DNA from: Nonomuraea zeae
Lineage (GTDB): Bacteria; Actinomycetota; Actinomycetes; Streptosporangiales; Streptosporangiaceae
Direction of reading: 5' to 3'
NCBI RefSeq assembly: GCF_005889725.1
Contig: NZ_VCKX01000048.1
Span: 1-54,085, forward strand
DNA: 54,085 nucleotides
The stretch's first letter is position 1. Every line of letters starts with the position of its first letter. The translations under genes were made by a program, and so were the position numbers. The notes below the pieces were generated by a model that was not told the origin of the DNA, searched no databases, and saw only the letters and a list, made by a program, of their open reading frames with translations. This document shows, piece after piece, positions 17,653 through 25,850 of the stretch.

Positions 17653-18648
17653 ATGTCGAGCATCAAAGAGGTCGCCCGGCTGGCCGGCGTGTCCGTCGGC
17701 ACCGTCAGCAACGTGCTCAACCGGCCGGAGATGGTGGCGCCGGAGACCCGGCAGCGAGTGCAGGACGCGGTCTCCCAGCTCGGCTACGTCCGCAACGGCT
17801 CGGCCAGGCAGCTGCGGGCCGGGCGCAGCCGCAGCATCGGCGTGGTCGCGCTCGACCTGGCCAACCCGTTCTTCATCGACGTCCTGCGCGGCGTGGAGTC
17901 GGCGGCGCAGAGCGCCGGGCTGACGGTGATGGTGTTCAACAGCAGCAAGGAGGCCGCCCGCGAGGCCAGGCTGCTGGAGACGTTCGAGGAGCAGCGGCCG
18001 CTGGGCGTGCTGATCACGCCGGTCAACGACAGCGGCCAGCAGGAGCGGCTGGGCCGGCTGATGGCCAGGGGCATCCCGGTGGTGCTGTTCGACAGCTCGA
18101 CCCGGCACGAGCACGGCTGCGCCGTCTCGGTCGACGACGTCCTCGGCGGGCGCCTGGCCGGCCAGCACCTGCGCGAACGCGGGCACCGGCACATCGCGTA
18201 CGCGGGCGGGCCCTTCACCGTCCGCCAGGTCGAGGACCGGCACCAGGGGCTGGCCGCCGAGCTCACCCCGGCCGACACGCTGACCGTCATCCCCCTGCCC
18301 GACCTCACCATCGCCACCGGGCGCACCGCGGGCTCGCAGATCGCCGACCTGCCCGCCGGCGCGCGGCCCACCGCGGTCTTCTGCGCGAACGACCTGGTGG
18401 CGCTGGGCGTGCTGCAGGAGCTGACGCAGCGCGGCCTGCGCGTCCCCGGGGACGTGGCCATCCTCGGCTACGACGACATCGACTTCGCCGCCGCGGCCGC
18501 GGTGCCGCTGTCGTCGATCAGGCAGCCGCGCGTGCAGCTCGGTCACACCGCCGCCCTGATGCTGCTCGAAGAGGCGAACCAGCCGGCCGGGCACGAGCAC
18601 CGCCACGTCATCTTCCGTCCCGACCTGGTGGCCCGTTCCTCCACCTGA
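17653..18648 (+). CDS. LacI family transcriptional regulator
   Basis: The 331-residue protein has the N-terminal LacI helix-turn-helix (IKEVARLAGVSVGTVSNVLNRP) with hinge helix, then a periplasmic-binding-like effector domain starting SIGVVALDLANPFF. It ends with ALMLLEEANQP and a final strand. It should bind a sugar or related small molecule and the palindrome at 17575-17590. Unusually, no sugar transport or sugar enzyme gene flanks it: upstream is an AAA ATPase and downstream a convergent reductase. Its targets are therefore probably itself and genes elsewhere. The ribosome site GAGGAA lies very close to the ATG. Confidence 0.93.
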   Translation: MSSIKEVARLAGVSVGTVSNVLNRPEMVAPETRQRVQDAVSQLGYVRNGSARQLRAGRSRSIGVVALDLANPFFIDVLRGVESAAQSAGLTVMVFNSSKEAAREARLLETFEEQRPLGVLITPVNDSGQQERLGRLMARGIPVVLFDSSTRHEHGCAVSVDDVLGGRLAGQHLRERGHRHIAYAGGPFTVRQVEDRHQGLAAELTPADTLTVIPLPDLTIATGRTAGSQIADLPAGARPTAVFCANDLVALGVLQELTQRGLRVPGDVAILGYDDIDFAAAAAVPLSSIRQPRVQLGHTAALMLLEEANQPAGHEHRHVIFRPDLVARSST

Positions 18649-18656
18649 CGGGGGTC

Positions 18657-19280
18657 TCATGCCGGCTCGGGCTCCTGGTGCGGGCGGCCCTTGAGCTCGT
18701 GGAAGCCCGGCGTCCCGGCCACCAGCAGGGTGCCGTCCCACAGCCGCCCGGCCTGCTCGCCGCGCGGGAGGACGGAGACGACCGGCCCGAAGAACACGAC
18801 CCGCTCCCCTCCCCCGCCGGTGACCGCGACGACCGGGGTGCCGACGTGCTCCCCGATCAGCCCGATCCCCTCCGCGTGCGACTCCCGTACCAGGTCGTCG
18901 TACTCGGTGGACAGGCCCGCCTCCGCCAGCCCCTCGGGCAGCCCCGCCGCGGCCAGGGCCGCGCGCAGGTCGCCGATCCAGTCGCGCTGCTCGCCGTCCG
19001 CGCTCCACAGCGCGGTGTAGAAGCGGCCCAGCGCCTCCTGCCCGTACGCCTTCCGCACCGCGGCACAGACCCGGACCGGGACCCACAGGTAGCCCTCGGG
19101 ATCGCCTTCCGGATCGTCGTCGCGGCCTTCGTTGAGCACCGACAGGCTCATCACGTGCCACCGCACCTCGACCGGCCGCACCTTCGCCACCTCGAGCAGC
19201 CAGCGGGAGGTGATCCACGTGTACGGGCAGGCCGGGTCGAACCAGAAGTCGGCGACCATCGGACCGTCGGCGTGGCGCAT
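18657..19280 (-). CDS. Rv2466c-type mycothiol-linked DsbA-fold reductase with altered active site
   Basis: The 207-residue protein has the same length as mycobacterial Rv2466c and shares its pattern (ADFWFDPACPYTWITSRW, EVRWHVMSLSVLNE, GEHVGTPVV, FFGPVVS.LPRGE). That family has a thioredoxin/DsbA fold and reduces substrates with mycothiol. As I recall Rv2466c, its active site is CPWC. Here it reads CPYT, so the second cysteine is replaced by threonine. The start was set at MRHADG because a -10-like TAAGAT lies seven bases upstream, suggesting a leaderless message. The longer open frame up to 19553 has no family similarity. Confidence 0.88.
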   Translation of the reverse strand: MRHADGPMVADFWFDPACPYTWITSRWLLEVAKVRPVEVRWHVMSLSVLNEGRDDDPEGDPEGYLWVPVRVCAAVRKAYGQEALGRFYTALWSADGEQRDWIGDLRAALAAAGLPEGLAEAGLSTEYDDLVRESHAEGIGLIGEHVGTPVVAVTGGGGERVVFFGPVVSVLPRGEQAGRLWDGTLLVAGTPGFHELKGRPHQEPEPA

Positions 19281-19287
19281 GGATGCG

Positions 19288-19293
19288 ATCTTA
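19288..19293 (-). promoter_or_regulatory. -10 element of a probable leaderless promoter
   Basis: On the minus strand TAAGAT lies seven bases before the ATG at 19280, and no ribosome site is visible. This fits leaderless transcription of the Rv2466c-type gene. Confidence 0.5.
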
Positions 19294-19501
19294 GTGTGCC
19301 CGCGCGCCCGGCGGCCCGCCGGACCATCGCGGAAGCGCTGCACACCGAACGATTCCTTTTCTGGTGATTTCCTGGAATGACACACTGCCGGAATTTGACG
19401 AACGATGACCACCGGGCATTCGAGGTCGTTTTCTTCCGCGGCTCTTCCTGCGCCTACTGGTACGGTCTCCTCTGCCATTCCTGGAGGAGATGGAGTCACG
19501 C

Positions 19502-20410
19502 ATGAACGCGGAAAAGGCCCTGAACGCCGGCCCTTCGGGAATGGAGCTGGCATACGAGCGCTTCGGCGATTCCGCGGCGCCGCCCGTGCTGCTGGTAATG
19601 GGCGGCGGCGGGCAGATGATCGCCTGGCCCGGGGAATTCTGCGCCGAACTCGTTGCCCACGGCCTGCACGTGATCCGGTTCGACAACCGCGACGTCGGCC
19701 TGTCGACCCATTTCCACGACGCGCCGGCTCCCGACCTGCCCGCCGCGCTCGCCGGCGACCTGTCCTCGGCCTCCTACACGCTGTCCGACATGGCGGGCGA
19801 CACCGTCGGCCTGCTCGACGCGCTCGGCCTGGACAGCGCGCACCTCGTGGGCGTCTCGCTGGGCGGGATGATCGCCCAGACCGTCGCGATCGAGCACCCC
19901 GGCCGGATCAGGTCGCTGACCTCGATCATGTCCTCCACCGGCGACCGGTCGGTGGGCCAGGCGCGGCCGGAGGCGCTGGCCGCGCTGGCCGGGCCGCCGG
20001 CGACGACCAGGGAGGAGGTCGTGGAGCAGTGGCTCAAGGCCTCCCGGGTGGTGCGCTCACCCGGCTTCGAGCCCGACGAGGCCGCGCTGCGCGAGCATGT
20101 CGGGCTCGCCTACGACCGCGCGTTCGACCCGACCGGCATGATCCGCCAGTCCGTGGCGGTCATCGCCTCCGGAGACCGGACGGCGCTGCTGCGCTCGCTC
20201 GACCTGCCTGTCCTGGTCGTCCATGGCGCCGACGACGTCCTGTGCGACGTCAGCGGCGGGCGGGCGACCGCGGAGGTCATCCCCGGCGCGGAGCTCGTCG
20301 TCATCGACGGCATGGGGCACGACCTGCCCCGCGCGCTGTGGCCCGAGCTGGCCACCCGCATCGCCGCCCTCGTCCAGCGCGCCGAGTCCCGCACCCGGTC
20401 GCCCCGCTGA
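19502..20410 (+). CDS. Alpha/beta-fold hydrolase
   Basis: The 302-residue enzyme has the strand and turn VLLVMGGGGQMIAWP, the oxyanion-side RFDNRDVGLS and the nucleophile elbow GVSLGGMIAQ with serine. An acid in VVHGADDVLC and the catalytic histidine in GMGHDLPR follow. The RFDNRD pattern and overall length match a large family of uncharacterised hydrolases and esterases, some linked to polyketide tailoring. The ATG at 19502 has GGAG six bases upstream. The in-frame ATG at 19490 is too close to its own ribosome site. The substrate is unknown. Confidence 0.9.
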   Translation: MNAEKALNAGPSGMELAYERFGDSAAPPVLLVMGGGGQMIAWPGEFCAELVAHGLHVIRFDNRDVGLSTHFHDAPAPDLPAALAGDLSSASYTLSDMAGDTVGLLDALGLDSAHLVGVSLGGMIAQTVAIEHPGRIRSLTSIMSSTGDRSVGQARPEALAALAGPPATTREEVVEQWLKASRVVRSPGFEPDEAALREHVGLAYDRAFDPTGMIRQSVAVIASGDRTALLRSLDLPVLVVHGADDVLCDVSGGRATAEVIPGAELVVIDGMGHDLPRALWPELATRIAALVQRAESRTRSPR

Positions 20411-20451
20411 GCAGTCGGCCCTGTCCGACAGGCCCGCGGGTCAGCCGCTCC

Positions 20452-21822
20452 TCATCGGAGCAGGCGGCGCCGGGTGGCGGGCGAGATCAGGAACGCCACG
20501 CTGTCGTCCGGCGGAATCGTCACCTTGAGCCCGGAGCCGGACAGGACCTTCGCGATCAGCTCCCGATCGCCGGCCCACTGCACCGCCAGCTCCTCCACCA
20601 GGTCGCCGCGGGGGTCGAAGCACGACGTGTGCGCTTGGGTGATCCAGAAGACCGCCTTGGGCGCCTGCCCCTCCGCGGTCGTCTCGTGGACGTGCTGCCA
20701 GGCTCCGGAGGCGGTCGGCCACAGGTCGGGCTCGGCGAGGTAGCCGTGCTCGGCGAGCCGTTCGAAGGCCCGTACGATCTCGCACAGGTCGGAGGAACGG
20801 TCGGTGGCCAGGCACGTCACGACCCCTTCCTCGGGCTTGTTGAGCCCGTGGACCGCAGCGAACAGCGCCTCCATCGCCGCGTCGGCCTGCCGGCCCAGCT
20901 CCTCGGGGTCCAGCTCCAGCAGCGCGTCCTCGTCGTCCCGCTCCGCCTGCCCGGGGACGCGGACCACCAGGCCCTCCCGCGCGAACGCCGACTGGACGTT
21001 CGACGGCAGCCCGCCCCGCCACGCGATGCCGACGTCCTTGGCCAGGGAGCCGTCCGGCGCGAAGTGGTCGCCGAGGTCGGCCGGCAGGCTCAGCAGCCCG
21101 CTGGTCTCGCTCTCCGCCGCGAACCGTGCCGCGTCCACGGTCCGCCAGCCCTCGCTCGCCAACCGGCTGAGCGCCTGGTCGAAGCCGTCGCGCTGCGTCC
21201 GGCGAGCCCGATCGGCCGATCCGCCGGACAGCTCTCCGGCGACCTCGGCGCGGCGCTGCTGGAGGAACGCCCGCGTCTCAGCGATCAGGTCCCGGTCCAT
21301 CAGGGTGTCCAGCACCATCGGCCACCAGCCCTCGGCCTCGGTGAACGCCGCCGGGTCCAGCTCCTTCAGGGAGAGCCACAGCCGCTCGGTGTAGCCCCGG
21401 GCGGTCTCCTCGGTCTCGCCGTTCAGCGCCCGCTGGCGCACCCTGAGCCGGTAGAGGAACTCGACGAAGCTCTCCAGGTCGCTGTTGACCTTCTCCGCCT
21501 GCGGCTCCCCGTCGAGCGAGAGCAGGCCGACGACGCCGCCGCGCAGATCGAGGAAGTACCGCATGCCGCCCTCGCCGGACGTCCCGCCGAGGATGAGCAC
21601 GTCGACGTCCCCGCCGCCCGTCTTGAACACCATGGAGGAGCCCGGCAGGGGGTCGCCCGCGACGGCGGTGGTGAACGCCAGGTCCGCGCGTACCGGGAGC
21701 CCGATCTGGCCCAGGATCCGCGCGTCCGTCGCGGAGAGCCCCTTGTCACGGAGGTGCTCGACCTCCGTCAGCCGCACGGCCTCGGGACCGAAGAGCTCGA
21801 CCATCTGTTCATGCGTAACCAC
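20452..21822 (-). CDS. SUKH-4 immunity-like protein with an extra C-terminal domain
   Basis: The N-terminal 150 residues fit SUKH-4 immunity proteins: FGPEAVRLTEVEHLRD, a GLP segment, then FLDLRGGVVGLLSL and VNSDLESFVEFLYRL. Members neutralise toxins of polymorphic toxin systems. Residues from about 155 to 456 form a further region rich in charged helices (WWPMVLDTLMDRD, then FWITQAHTSCFDPRGD) that I do not recognise. The gene starts with GTG after GAGGTG. No toxin gene is adjacent. The nearest toxin-like gene is about 14 kb away, so this may be an orphan immunity protein or a multi-domain protein with another role. Confidence 0.65.
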   Translation of the reverse strand: MVTHEQMVELFGPEAVRLTEVEHLRDKGLSATDARILGQIGLPVRADLAFTTAVAGDPLPGSSMVFKTGGGDVDVLILGGTSGEGGMRYFLDLRGGVVGLLSLDGEPQAEKVNSDLESFVEFLYRLRVRQRALNGETEETARGYTERLWLSLKELDPAAFTEAEGWWPMVLDTLMDRDLIAETRAFLQQRRAEVAGELSGGSADRARRTQRDGFDQALSRLASEGWRTVDAARFAAESETSGLLSLPADLGDHFAPDGSLAKDVGIAWRGGLPSNVQSAFAREGLVVRVPGQAERDDEDALLELDPEELGRQADAAMEALFAAVHGLNKPEEGVVTCLATDRSSDLCEIVRAFERLAEHGYLAEPDLWPTASGAWQHVHETTAEGQAPKAVFWITQAHTSCFDPRGDLVEELAVQWAGDRELIAKVLSGSGLKVTIPPDDSVAFLISPATRRRLLR

Positions 21823-21953
21823 GGATCAGCACCTCGTCGTCAGGGACGGCCCGCCGCGGCGACGCCAGGCCGGGACCAAGATCCCATAGGCGTAGCGAGT
21901 GTAGGGCAAGATCTACTTCCTTGGTCATTTCGCCGACCACTCGCGGGGGGACC

Positions 21954-21959
21954 TAACAT
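21954..21959 (+). promoter_or_regulatory. -10 element of a probable leaderless promoter
   Basis: TAACAT lies eight bases before the methyltransferase ATG at 21968, with no ribosome site visible. Confidence 0.45.
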
Positions 21960-21967
21960 GGCCGTCC

Positions 21968-22639
21968 ATGACAGAGCCGGCCTTCCTCACCTCCACCCGC
22001 ACCGCCTACGACGGCGCCGCCACGCTTTACGCGGAGAGCATCCCCGGGACCTACCGGGCCGTGCCGCTCCTCCACGCGATGATCCCCGTGTTCGCCGAGC
22101 TGGTGCGGACCTCGGGTGACGGCTTGGTGGCGGACGTGGGCTGCGGGCCCGGCCACATCACCGCGCATCTGCGCGACCTGGGCGTCAGCGCCTTCGGGGT
22201 CGATCTGTCGCCGGAGATGGTGGCGATCGCCCGGGACACCTATCCGGACCTGCGCTTCGAGACCGGGCTCATGGCAGCCCTGGACGTGGCGGACGCCTCA
22301 CTCGCCGGGGTGCTCTCCAGCTACTCGATCATCCACACCCCGCCGGAGGGGCTGCCGGAGATCTTCGCCGAGTTCCACCGGGTGCTCGCGCCCGGCGGCC
22401 ACCTGCTGGTGAGCTTCCAGGCGCACGACGACCCGGCCGAGGTGGCGGAGGCGTTCGACCACCGGGTGTGCCTCGCCTACCGCTACTCGCCGGATCGCGT
22501 CGCCGAGCTGCTGGTCAAGGCGGGGTTCACCGAGATGGCACGGCTGACCACCGCGCCCGCGGAGGACCCCACCCGGGGGTGGCCGCAGGCGCACCTGCTG
22601 GCCCGCCGACCGGCCGAGGATCTCTCCGCCGCGCAGTGA
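21968..22639 (+). CDS. Class I SAM-dependent methyltransferase
   Basis: The 223-residue protein has the SAM-binding motif I (VADVGCGPGHITAHL), an acidic loop (FGVDLSPEMVAIAR), motif III-like SYSIIHTPPEGLP and the post-motif FHRVLAPGGHLLVSF, as in Methyltransf_11/25 enzymes. The methyl acceptor cannot be told from sequence. It is a single gene with a leaderless-type start. It is convergent with the GntR regulator gene, from which it is separated by a strong hairpin. Confidence 0.9.
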   Translation: MTEPAFLTSTRTAYDGAATLYAESIPGTYRAVPLLHAMIPVFAELVRTSGDGLVADVGCGPGHITAHLRDLGVSAFGVDLSPEMVAIARDTYPDLRFETGLMAALDVADASLAGVLSSYSIIHTPPEGLPEIFAEFHRVLAPGGHLLVSFQAHDDPAEVAEAFDHRVCLAYRYSPDRVAELLVKAGFTEMARLTTAPAEDPTRGWPQAHLLARRPAEDLSAAQ

Positions 22640-22646
22640 TCTGATC

Positions 22647-22688
22647 CCCGTACGCGCGCGTGCCCGCCACGGCGGGCGCGCGTACGGG
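22647..22688. terminator. GC-rich hairpin between convergent genes
   Basis: CCCGTACGCGCG pairs perfectly with CGCGCGTACGGG, and an inner stem CCCGCC/GGCGGG extends it. There is no T tract. It lies between the convergent methyltransferase and gntR genes and probably ends transcription from both sides. Confidence 0.75.
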
Positions 22689-22703
22689 TCGGCGGTCCGG
22701 GTG

Positions 22704-23498
22704 TCAGGTGAAGTTGGCCACGATCGTGGCGAAGTCGAGCATCCGGCCCGCGGGCGGCCGGCCCGTCTCGACCGTGCCCGCCGCCTTGACCTCGACGTAG
22801 AGTGCCCCCACGTGCTGCACGGTGGCCGCGCGCACCCCGGCCACGTCCCGCTTGACCAGCGCGGCCAGCATGGCCCGGTGGTGCGGGTCGAAGCGCTCGT
22901 CGGCGCGCTGGAGCGCCAGCGTGTGGGCGCGGAACTCGGCCATCTGCGGCACCAGCGCCGTGTAGATCTGCAGCAGCAGGTCGTTGTGCGCGGCCCGGAT
23001 CAGACTTTCATGCACCGCCTCGTCGGTGCGCACCAGCACGGCGACGTCGCCCTTGCGCCGGGCCGACTCGTGCTCGCGGCAGCGCGCCGCCACCTCGTCG
23101 ATGTCGGCCTGGGTGGCGCGCACGCAGGCCAGCCCGGACGCGGCCAGCTCCAGCCCGATCCGGACCTCCAGCACCTCGGCGATGGCCGGGCCCTGGGTGG
23201 CGCTCCAGTGGACGAACTGCTCGGTCGGCTCGGCCTCCGTGCGGTGCCGGACGTACGTGCCGCGCCCCCGTACGACCTCGACCACGCCCAGCGTGTGGAG
23301 CTTGCGGATGGCCTCGCGCAATGAGCTGCGGCCGACCTGGAGCTGGCGGGCCAGCTCGGGCTCCGAGGGCAGCCGGTCGCCGGGCCGCAGCGCGCCGGAG
23401 TCGATCTCGGCCAGCAGCTGCTCGGCGATGACGTCTGGCAGGGGGGTGCGAGCGAGCGGCTCGTACCGAACGGGGTCACGTGTCTGCTCGGTGCTCAC
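22704..23498 (-). CDS. GntR family regulator (FadR subfamily)
   Basis: The 264-residue protein has a winged-helix domain (VIAEQLLAEIDSGALRPGDRLPSEPELARQL, then SSLREAIRKL and GRGTYV) and a FadR-type helical effector domain (FCD). The metal or ligand site includes D and H residues in RTDEAVHESL and FDPHHRAMLAAL. It is divergent from the luciferase/M20/MHS/molybdenum-hydroxylase operon. A palindrome at 23521-23536 overlaps both promoters, so it is the probable local repressor and senses the pathway substrate or a product. The GTG at 23498 appears leaderless. A further in-frame ATG at 23516 exists. Confidence 0.9.
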   Translation of the reverse strand: MSTEQTRDPVRYEPLARTPLPDVIAEQLLAEIDSGALRPGDRLPSEPELARQLQVGRSSLREAIRKLHTLGVVEVVRGRGTYVRHRTEAEPTEQFVHWSATQGPAIAEVLEVRIGLELAASGLACVRATQADIDEVAARCREHESARRKGDVAVLVRTDEAVHESLIRAAHNDLLLQIYTALVPQMAEFRAHTLALQRADERFDPHHRAMLAALVKRDVAGVRAATVQHVGALYVEVKAAGTVETGRPPAGRMLDFATIVANFT

Positions 23499-23504
23499 CG
23501 GGAT

Positions 23505-23533
23505 ATTCTGCCACACCCGTTGACTGATGTCAG
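23505..23533 (-). promoter_or_regulatory. Promoter of the gntR gene
   Basis: On the minus strand CTGACA (23533-23528) and CAGAAT (23510-23505) are 17 bases apart. The -10 lies six bases before the GTG at 23498, which suggests leaderless transcription. It overlaps the divergent operon promoter. Confidence 0.5.
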
Positions 23534-23548
23534 ACAGCAGACTACGTT
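23520..23548 (+). promoter_or_regulatory. Promoter of the molybdenum-hydroxylase operon
   Basis: TTGACT and TACGTT are separated by 17 bases, about 30 bases before the first gene. The -35 overlaps the -35 of the divergent gntR promoter. Confidence 0.6.
23521..23536. promoter_or_regulatory. Candidate GntR/FadR operator
   Basis: TGACTGATGTCAGACA is an imperfect palindrome with six of eight positions symmetric, built around CTGA and TCAG. It covers the -35 elements of both divergent promoters, so one bound dimer could repress both directions. Confidence 0.55.
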
Positions 23549-23578
23549 GCCGGATTAATCCGGAAGAGGGTGATCTCG

Positions 23579-24592
23579 TTGATCAAAGTAGGTGTCCGCT
23601 TCCCCCCGGCCACCAGGGCGGACCAGATCGCCGAGGAGGTGCGGCGCGCCGAGCACTACGGGTTCGACGTCGCCTGGATCGCCGACTCGCAGCTGCTGTG
23701 GCGCGACGTGTACGCGGCCATGGCCGTCGCCGCCACCAGGACCGACCGCATCGGCCTGGCCACCGCCGTGACGAACGTCGTCACCCGGCACCCGACCGTG
23801 GTCGCCTCCGGCATCAACACGGTGGCGGAGCTGGCGCCGGGCCGCGTCATCCTGGGCCTGGGCACCGGCGACAGCTCGGTGAAGCCCATGGGCATCCGCC
23901 CGTCGAAGCGAGCCGAGCTCCAGGCGGCCATCGAGCAGATCCGCGCCCTGCTGGGCGGCGGCGAATGGGAGTACGGCGAGCGGCGGCTGCGCCTGCGGGA
24001 CGCGGGCGGCGCGGTGCCGGTGCACATCGCCGCGAGCGGCCCGCGCACGCTGGAGCTGGCCGGCGAGATCGCCGACGGCGTGGTCACCCTGGCCGGCATC
24101 TCGCCGGAGACCCTCGACCAGACGACGAAGGCCGTACGGACGGGCCTGGCCGGGTCGCCGCGGCCCTTCGAGTTCACCGCCGGCGCCTTCTGCAAGGTCA
24201 CCGACGACCTCGAACGCGACGCGGCCGTGCTCAAGCCGATCTGCCTGCACATGGCCACCATCGGCGGGCAGGACTTCCTGCGCATCGCCGGCATCGAGCT
24301 GGCGCCGCCGCCGCACGTGCCCGAGGTCTATCCGGACATGGTGCACGCCGAGGACTGGGAGCTGGCCATCCGGCACGCCTCCAAGTGGGTCACCGACGAG
24401 ATGGCGGTCCGGTTCGCGCAGACGTTCTGCCTGTTCGGCACCGTGGACGACATCGTGGAGCGGGCCAGGCGGGCGGTCGAGCTGGGCGTCACCGGCTTCT
24501 ACCTGCGGCACGTCGGCAACTACACGCTGCCGAGCGAGCTGATCGAGAGCTTCGGCGGCGACGTGCTCCCCCGCCTGCGGGAGCTCTCGTGA
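23579..24592 (+). CDS. LLM class (luciferase-like) oxidoreductase
   Basis: The 337-residue protein belongs to the luciferase-like TIM-barrel family, whose members use FMN or F420. Evidence is VRFPPATRADQIAEEVRRAEHYGFDVAWI, the conserved ATAVTNVVTRHP segment and the VILGLGTGDS glycine loop. It is the first gene of the operon and ends in a GTGA overlap with the M20-fold gene. The TTG start was chosen because GAGGGTGA lies five bases upstream. The GTG at 23570 would abut the ribosome site. In this context it may oxidise or ring-open the heterocycle hydroxylated by the molybdenum enzyme, which is inference. Confidence 0.87.
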   Translation: MIKVGVRFPPATRADQIAEEVRRAEHYGFDVAWIADSQLLWRDVYAAMAVAATRTDRIGLATAVTNVVTRHPTVVASGINTVAELAPGRVILGLGTGDSSVKPMGIRPSKRAELQAAIEQIRALLGGGEWEYGERRLRLRDAGGAVPVHIAASGPRTLELAGEIADGVVTLAGISPETLDQTTKAVRTGLAGSPRPFEFTAGAFCKVTDDLERDAAVLKPICLHMATIGGQDFLRIAGIELAPPPHVPEVYPDMVHAEDWELAIRHASKWVTDEMAVRFAQTFCLFGTVDDIVERARRAVELGVTGFYLRHVGNYTLPSELIESFGGDVLPRLRELS

Positions 24593-25845
24593 GCGGCGCC
24601 CCACCCGCGGCGACCGTCCGGCCCGCGGTCACCGGCCGGCCCCCGGCGACCGGCGAGCCCGCGGTGACCGGCGAGTACGTCGTGGACGCGCTGGCCGCGC
24701 TGGCCCGCGTCCCCTCCGCCGTCCCTCTGGGCTCGCGGACGCTCATCGAGCCCGACGACCCCATCCTCGTGCGCTACGTGCAGGACCACCTGCGCCCGGC
24801 GTTCCTGGCCACGGGCGCGACGGACGTCATCGACCTGCCGGCCAACCAGTTCGCCGTCCGGTTCGGCGACGGCGACGGCCCCACGCTGGCCCTCATGGCC
24901 TACACCCCGACCCAGCACCACAACCTCATGACCGATCCCTGGTCGGGACGCATCCGCACGCCGATCGAGCTGGGCGTGGACGAGCCGTGCCTGTTCGGCC
25001 AGGGCGTCTCGCAGAACAAGGCGCACCAGGCGTGCCTGCTGGACCTGGCCCGATGGCTCGTCGCCGAACGCGCCGAGCTGCACGGCACGCTGCTGCTGTG
25101 CGTCAACAACGAGGGCCGCAGCAGCCACGACTGCTCCCGCGCCATCCTCGACGCCCTCCCCCGGCGCCCCGACCTGGTCGTCCAGCTCTTCTGCACCGGG
25201 TTCGAGGTGTCGCTCGGCAACCGGGGCCGGGTGGACGTGATCGTCGACGTCCAGGGCCGGGCCGCGCATTCGTCGAACCCGCCGGACGGGGGTCCGGGGA
25301 ACGGCAGGGTGATCGACATCGTCGCGGACGCGGTCGTCAGGCTGCGCGAGCTCGACGCGGTCGTACGGGCGCGCGCCGAGCATCCGGAGCTCGGCCGCGA
25401 GCAGGTCGTGCCGTACCTGGTCAGCTACGAGCCGCTGGCCCCGCACACGCTGCCGGCCTCGGCGCGGATCACCGTGGACCGGCGGCTGCTGCCGGGCACC
25501 GACCCGGCGCAGGCCGCCGCGGAGATCGCCGAGGCGCTGGCCGGCCTGGAGGGGTGCCAGGTCAGGCCGGGGGTCACGATGTTGCCGGCCTACCTGCCGC
25601 CCGAGCGCCGCGAGGTGCTGGGCGCGCTCGACGCCGCCGTCCGGGAGCGCTTCGGCGAGTCCCGGCACGGCTTCTACGGGGGTTCTTTCGACGCGGGAGG
25701 GCCGTCCGAGCGCGGCATTCCCACCGTCATGTTCGGGGTACCCGCCGAGGGAGATCTCCTCGGCGACGACTTCGTGCGGCTGTCCGCCGTACGCGACGAG
25801 GCCGCCGTGCTTCGTGACACCGTCACCCGCTTCCTGAGGAAGTAA
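24589..25845 (+). CDS. M20-fold protein with non-canonical metal site
   Basis: The 418-residue protein has the M20 peptidase architecture: a catalytic-type domain split by a dimerisation domain (RGRVDVIVDVQGRAAHSSNPP, then ARITVDRRLLPGTD). The usual zinc ligands are missing from their expected places. The HxD position reads YTP in MAYTPTQHH, the bridging Asp of the SD-K motif is Gln in GVSQNKAH, and the double Glu appears as NNEGRSSHD. It may be a different amidohydrolase with other ligands or a catalytically changed member. The GTG overlaps the stop of the luciferase-like gene by four bases, and the MHS permease gene follows after five bases. Its role in the pathway is open. Confidence 0.75.
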   Translation: MSGAPPAATVRPAVTGRPPATGEPAVTGEYVVDALAALARVPSAVPLGSRTLIEPDDPILVRYVQDHLRPAFLATGATDVIDLPANQFAVRFGDGDGPTLALMAYTPTQHHNLMTDPWSGRIRTPIELGVDEPCLFGQGVSQNKAHQACLLDLARWLVAERAELHGTLLLCVNNEGRSSHDCSRAILDALPRRPDLVVQLFCTGFEVSLGNRGRVDVIVDVQGRAAHSSNPPDGGPGNGRVIDIVADAVVRLRELDAVVRARAEHPELGREQVVPYLVSYEPLAPHTLPASARITVDRRLLPGTDPAQAAAEIAEALAGLEGCQVRPGVTMLPAYLPPERREVLGALDAAVRERFGESRHGFYGGSFDAGGPSERGIPTVMFGVPAEGDLLGDDFVRLSAVRDEAAVLRDTVTRFLRK

Positions 25846-25850
25846 CCGCC

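Noticed and set aside
19405..22119. Plus-strand frame of about 900 codons
   Set aside because: It covers the hydrolase gene in another frame and the antisense of the SUKH-4 gene. The translation is Arg/Pro-rich without any domain.
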